A model generated the notes under the pieces. It searched no databases and was not told the DNA's origin. It was given only the letters and a program-made list of their open reading frames with translations. A stretch of DNA of 64,000 nt, from contig NZ_CP075339.1 in the NCBI RefSeq assembly GCF_024399335.1, forward strand, positions 868,001 to 932,000, written 5' to 3'. Made by a program: the position numbers and the translations under genes. Origin of the DNA: Leucobacter aridicollis (GTDB lineage: Bacteria; Actinomycetota; Actinomycetes; Actinomycetales; Microbacteriaceae). Shown here one piece after another: positions 60,728-64,000 of this stretch (position 1 is its first letter; each line of letters starts with the position of its first letter).

Positions 60728-61729
60728 CTATGCACGGCCGGCGACAGCCGCGAGCGTCTCGCGGATCGCGGTGATGGCATCGGTTGCTTGGGGGAGTGCC
60801 GCTGTCTCGAGCGGCTTGGAGTACGGCAATGGCACCTCGGCCATCGCGACCCGGCGAACTGGGGCGTCGAGCCAGTCGAAAGCGCCGTCTGAGATCGTGG
60901 CCGCGATCTCTGCGCCGATGCCGTAGGTGAGCCAATCGTCTTCAAGTACGACCGCGCAGTTGGTGCGCTTGACTGAGTCGATGATCGTGTCGCGGTCAAG
61001 CGGCCGGAGGCTTCGCAGGTCGACAACCTCGACGTCGATTCCGTCGGTCTCGGCGAGGAGCTCGGCGACTTCGAGTGCAACGGCAGCCATCCGCGAGTAG
61101 GCGACAACTGTGATGTCGCTCCCGCGCCTCGTGACCTTCGCCCGACCGATTTCTGCCGGGGTGTCATCGTCTGGAACCTCCCCGCGCGTGTTGTAGAGCG
61201 CGAGGTTTTCGAGAAAGAGCACCGGATCGTCATCTCGGATTGCGGCGAGCAAAAGGGCCTTGGCGTCTGCGGGGCTCGACGGTGCGACGACCTTCATTCC
61301 GGGAACGAACGCGTAAAACAGTTCGATGTTCTGCGAATGGGTGGCCCCCAGTTGTTGTCCACCACCGCCCGGAGTGCGGATGACGAGCGGAACGCGCGCC
61401 TGCCCGCCGAACATCCCGTAGATCTTCGCCGCGTGGTTGACGATCTGATCGAGCGCGAGCAGCGAGAAGTTGATTGTCATGATCTCGACGACAGGCCGAA
61501 GCCCAAGCATTGCGGCCCCGATTGCGGCGCCGGTGAAGCCCTCCTCTGCGATCGGGGTGTCGCGGACTCGCTTCGGGCCGAACTCCTCGAGCATTCCGGC
61601 GGTGATCTTGTACGAGCCCTCGAACACGCCGATCTCTTCGCCGATCAGCATCACCTCGGGGTCTCGGATCATCTCGGCTCGAAGCGTGTCGTGCAACGCC
61701 TGGCGGTAGGTCATGGTCTGGGTGCTCAT
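60728..61729 (-). CDS. 2-oxoacid dehydrogenase E1 beta subunit (pyruvate/acetoin type)
   Basis: 333 residues. GEEIGVFEGSYKITAGMLEE, RVRDTPIAEEGFTGAAIGAA and TRGEVPDDDTPAEIG-type segments match PdhB/AcoB more than BkdA2. It forms an alpha2beta2 E1 with the neighbouring alpha subunit, cofactor TPP. Actinobacteria normally use AceE for pyruvate, so this is a second, inducible complex. Overlaps the E1 alpha stop as ATGA. Confidence 0.87.
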   Translation of the reverse strand: MSTQTMTYRQALHDTLRAEMIRDPEVMLIGEEIGVFEGSYKITAGMLEEFGPKRVRDTPIAEEGFTGAAIGAAMLGLRPVVEIMTINFSLLALDQIVNHAAKIYGMFGGQARVPLVIRTPGGGGQQLGATHSQNIELFYAFVPGMKVVAPSSPADAKALLLAAIRDDDPVLFLENLALYNTRGEVPDDDTPAEIGRAKVTRRGSDITVVAYSRMAAVALEVAELLAETDGIDVEVVDLRSLRPLDRDTIIDSVKRTNCAVVLEDDWLTYGIGAEIAATISDGAFDWLDAPVRRVAMAEVPLPYSKPLETAALPQATDAITAIRETLAAVAGRA

Positions 61730-62877
61730 GAGGTGGCTCCGATCAGGGGCATTGGCGGGACAGGGGCGGGGGCGAAGAGCGGCTGACCCGGCAGCCTGCG
61801 GGAATCGTTCGCAACCGGAGTCGCGTAGGTGTAGTCGAAGAGCGTGTCAACGCTCGGGTGTGGGCTTGCCTCCGCGAACTGAACCGCAGCCTGCACGCGG
61901 GCCGTCGCGCCTGCGTCGATTTCAGCCACCGAGCCTTCGTCGAGCAGCCCACGGGCGGTGAGGTGCTCAGCGAACAGCGTGATCGGGTCGCTCGCGGCGA
62001 GGGACTTGGTCTTCTCGGCGCTGCGATACTTGGCAGGGTCGACGACCGAATGGCCCTTCAGTCGCTCGCTCACGGCTTCAAGGAGGAACGGCGAGCCCGA
62101 CCGCGCGCTCGAAAGTGCGCGCTGCATCGCGTCGCGCACGGCGAGCGGGTCGGTCCCGTCGACCCGCTCCGCAGGCATCCGATAGGACGCGGCGCGCTTG
62201 TAGAGCTCTGGTTCGCCCGATGACTCCTCGACGGTTGTTCCCATGCCCAGGCCGTTGTTCACGACGACGAACACGACGGGCAGCCGCCAGATTGCTGCAA
62301 GGTTGAGTGACTCGTGAAACGCGCCGATATTCGTGGTGCCGTCTCCCATAATGCAGACGACTGCCTCGCGACCGCCGCGATAATCGATTGCAAGCGCAGC
62401 ACCCGTGGCGAGCGGAAGCTGGCCACCAACAATGCCGTAGCCGCCGAGCAGCCTCGCTTCGACATCGAACAGGTGCATTGACCCGCCCCAGCCTTTCGAG
62501 ACTCCACCGGAGCGGCCGTAGAGCTCCGCCATGATGCGGCCGGGATCGATGCCTTTGCTGAGTGCGTATCCGTGTTCGCGATAGTTGGTGAACAGGTAGT
62601 CTGTGCGTTCCATCGCGGCGAGGACGCCGACGACGGTTGCCTCCTCGCCGAGGTTCAGGTGGCAGTAGCCTCCGATTTCTGCCTGCGTATAGGCGCGCGC
62701 GGCGCGCTCTTCGAACCGGCGAATCAGCACCATCTCCCTGTACATGCCGAGGAGGGCGCCGTCGTCGATCGTGTCAGCTATCTGGTCTGGAGACGACGTT
62801 GCCTTCGGTGTCCGGGGCGCCCTGTTTCGCCTCGTCTGTGGCTTCGTCTGTGGCTTCGCTTGTGGCTGTGCTCCCAC
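61726..62877 (-). CDS. 2-oxoacid dehydrogenase E1 alpha subunit
   Basis: 383 residues. TPP-binding motif VVCIMGDGTTNIGAFHESLN through VVVNNGLGMGT is intact, as is SKGWGGSMHLFD. The N-terminal 30 residues are a Lys/Pro/Gln/Thr repeat (QPQAKPQTKPQTRRNRAPR) encoded by 12-bp repeats. GTG 62877 has an AGGAG site seven bases upstream; an earlier GTG at 62892 is the alternative. Divergent from a TetR gene with a 24-bp operator between. Substrate class as for E1 beta. Confidence 0.87.
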   Translation of the reverse strand: MGAQPQAKPQTKPQTRRNRAPRTPKATSSPDQIADTIDDGALLGMYREMVLIRRFEERAARAYTQAEIGGYCHLNLGEEATVVGVLAAMERTDYLFTNYREHGYALSKGIDPGRIMAELYGRSGGVSKGWGGSMHLFDVEARLLGGYGIVGGQLPLATGAALAIDYRGGREAVVCIMGDGTTNIGAFHESLNLAAIWRLPVVFVVVNNGLGMGTTVEESSGEPELYKRAASYRMPAERVDGTDPLAVRDAMQRALSSARSGSPFLLEAVSERLKGHSVVDPAKYRSAEKTKSLAASDPITLFAEHLTARGLLDEGSVAEIDAGATARVQAAVQFAEASPHPSVDTLFDYTYATPVANDSRRLPGQPLFAPAPVPPMPLIGATS

Positions 62878-62904
62878 GTGTGAACTCCTCACGAGCTTCC
62901 GCGT

Positions 62905-62925
62905 GTCGCCACGTGCAGTGGCGAC
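62905..62925. other. Perfect hairpin in E1 alpha leader
   Basis: GTCGCCAC pairs with GTGGCGAC around a five-base loop, 28 bp upstream of GTG 62877 on the minus strand. May affect leader stability. Confidence 0.4.
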
Positions 62926-62932
62926 CCAATAT

Positions 62933-62956
62933 TAATGAAACGAAATCGTATCATTA
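62933..62956. promoter_or_regulatory. 24-bp palindromic TetR operator
   Basis: AATGA-N-ACGA-N2-TCGT-N-TCATT with flanking T/A pairs; every paired position matches. It is located between the E1 alpha gene and the TetR gene in an A+T-rich patch, consistent with overlapping promoter elements. Confidence 0.75.
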
Positions 62957-63019
62957 TAGAATGGAGGTCGGCGCCGAGCTTCGCGACTGCGAGGACGCGC
63001 TGCGCGAGAGGGGTGTGAG

Positions 63020-63604
63020 ATGAGCGCGAGTGGCGAGCGGCGCAAACGGGGGCGCCCGACTGAGGCTGAGCGGCTGACGCGGCGCGATCACATCCTCGAC
63101 GCTGCGCTCCAGGCATTCATCTCGCGCGGTTATGGGGCGGTAACGATCGATGAGGTCGCGCTCGCCGCCCAGGTGACGAAACGCACGATCTACTCATACT
63201 TCGGCGACAAGGCGGGCATCTTCACCGCTGTCATCGAGCGTTTCCGCGCTGCGGCGGCCGAAGTTCAGAGCGACAATATCGTCGATACCGCGACACGCAT
63301 AGTCGAAGTGTTGTTCTCCGACGCCGCCGTTGGAATGCACAGGCTGATGATTGCCGAGGCCTCGCAATTTCCCGACCTTGCGGCAGGCTTCTACGAAAGT
63401 GGGCCGCGTGGCTACGTCGCGTTGCTCGCAGAACACCTGCCAGGAGATCGGGCGGAACGGGAAGTTGTGGCGGAGGCGTTGTTTGGGGTGCTTCTCGGAG
63501 AGCCACATAGGCGCAGGCTGCTGGGGCTCCAGAGTGAGCCGGATCCGGCAGTAGCGCGAGCGCACGCTGAGCGGGCGCTCGCGCTACTGCGAGTAGGTGA
63601 GTGA
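63020..63604 (+). CDS. TetR/AcrR family regulator of the dehydrogenase operon
   Basis: 194 residues. Basic N-terminal arm (GERRKRGRPTEAERLTRRDH), HTH at ILDAALQAFISRGYGAVTID through QVTKRTIYSYFGDKAGIFTA, and a ligand domain whose end (EPHRRRLLGLQSEP) differs from common subgroups. Divergent from the E1 alpha gene; the 24-bp palindrome is the likely operator. It could sense the 2-oxoacid or a precursor. Confidence 0.87.
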   Translation: MSASGERRKRGRPTEAERLTRRDHILDAALQAFISRGYGAVTIDEVALAAQVTKRTIYSYFGDKAGIFTAVIERFRAAAAEVQSDNIVDTATRIVEVLFSDAAVGMHRLMIAEASQFPDLAAGFYESGPRGYVALLAEHLPGDRAEREVVAEALFGVLLGEPHRRRLLGLQSEPDPAVARAHAERALALLRVGE

Positions 63605-63628
63605 GGATAAGCTGACGCGTGCCCGGTG

Positions 63629-64000
63629 CTAGTTGCCCGTCGGGGCCGCGTCGTAGGTTACCCAGCTCGCCCGAGTTGCGAGCGTGTTGTAGAGCGCCTG
63701 CGCCTGGTGGTTGTCTTCGGCTGTGACCCACTGGACGCCCGCGCGCCCCTCGGCTGCAGCCATGTCTGTGAGCCTGCCAATGAGCGCGCGGCCCACGCCC
63801 CTTCCGCGAGCGGCGGGCGTGGTGAAGAGGTCGTCGAGGAAGATGCTTGTCGTCCCTGTGTAGGGCGACGAGAACCGGCGGTGGTGGGCGAACCCAAGGA
63901 CCTCTCCGTCGACCTCTGCGACGAGCGCATCGCACTCGTGTCGCGGATCCATGAACCATCCCCAGGCTCGCGAGACGACCTCTTCGGACTCTGCGAGCCT
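63629..64000 (-). CDS. GNAT acetyltransferase (5' end outside window)
   Basis: At least 123 residues; the frame continues past the window edge as RLAESEEVVSRAWGWFMDPR. The GNAT acetyl-CoA motif appears as LDDLFTTPAARGRGVGRALI and is followed by GVQWVTAEDNHQAQALYNTL. Substrate unknown. A start at 63952 would truncate the first beta strand, so that internal ATG is not the true start. Confidence 0.8.
   Translation of the reverse strand, partial: RLAESEEVVSRAWGWFMDPRHECDALVAEVDGEVLGFAHHRRFSSPYTGTTSIFLDDLFTTPAARGRGVGRALIGRLTDMAAAEGRAGVQWVTAEDNHQAQALYNTLATRASWVTYDAAPTGN

Overview
The window is about 64 kb of high-GC, gene-dense actinobacterial DNA. Start codons are ATG, GTG or TTG, adjacent genes often overlap at ATGA or GTGA, and several genes look leaderless. 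A mycothiol-type arsenate reductase, an IdeR/DtxR-type iron box, a glu-type glutamate ABC system and a tandem DUF7882-like gene pair (from memory a Microbacteriaceae family) point to the Microbacteriaceae, with Leucobacter the genus I would test first. This is an inference from gene content. There are no rRNA, tRNA, prophage, transposase or CRISPR signatures, so it reads as chromosome.

Layout. 1-5.5 kb: a PucR-type regulator diverges from brnQ, a dadA-like dehydrogenase and an ornithine-cyclodeaminase-like reductase. 5.5-7.6 kb: a curA-like reductase and a DUF1304 protein diverge from a TetR regulator. 7.65-10.8 kb: a TPP riboswitch precedes a thiamine/pyrimidine ABC uptake operon, followed by an ABC-F gene. 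12.6-15.3 kb: pncC, two DUF7882-like paralogues and a ybdK-like ligase. 15.4-17.9 kb: a stress-type cluster (PfpI, SRPBCC, acidic protein, Cys-rich protein) and two small membrane proteins. 17.9-23.4 kb: a BASS transporter, an antibiotic-type ABC-F gene with a 7-codon leader ORF, and two esterases/hydrolases.

23.5-30.2 kb: a two-component system overlaps a TAXI lipoprotein gene and is followed by gluABCD. Four CTCAA repeats spaced 11-12 bp lie just upstream of a candidate glu promoter, suggesting a glutamate-sensing circuit. 30.2-33.7 kb: a TSUP transporter, a convergent spacer holding a perfect 21-bp inverted repeat and a tandem repeat, and two CNNM/CorC-type proteins. 33.9-37.4 kb: a redox island in which soxR faces fdxA-fprA-flavin reductase across a SoxR-type promoter, with sodA downstream. 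37.6-43.4 kb: an SDR gene, then a vanY / alanine-racemase-like / ddl / vanR / vanS-like cluster whose racemase lacks the canonical tyrosine.

43.4-46 kb: a thiolase and thioesterase diverge from an HxlR regulator. 46-48.4 kb: a copper/oxidase-assembly-type cluster (ctaG, DsbA-like). 48.4-53.8 kb: a 10-unit tandem repeat array, an AraC regulator and an iron-box-controlled siderophore ABC operon. 53.8-56 kb: an MFS exporter and its divergent TetR regulator. 56-59.4 kb: an arsenic operon (monooxygenase-like flavoprotein, ACR3, ArsR, mycothiol-type ArsC). 59.4-63.6 kb: 2-oxoacid dehydrogenase E1a-E1b-E2 genes without E3, divergent from a TetR regulator across a near-perfect 24-bp operator. The window ends inside a GNAT acetyltransferase gene.
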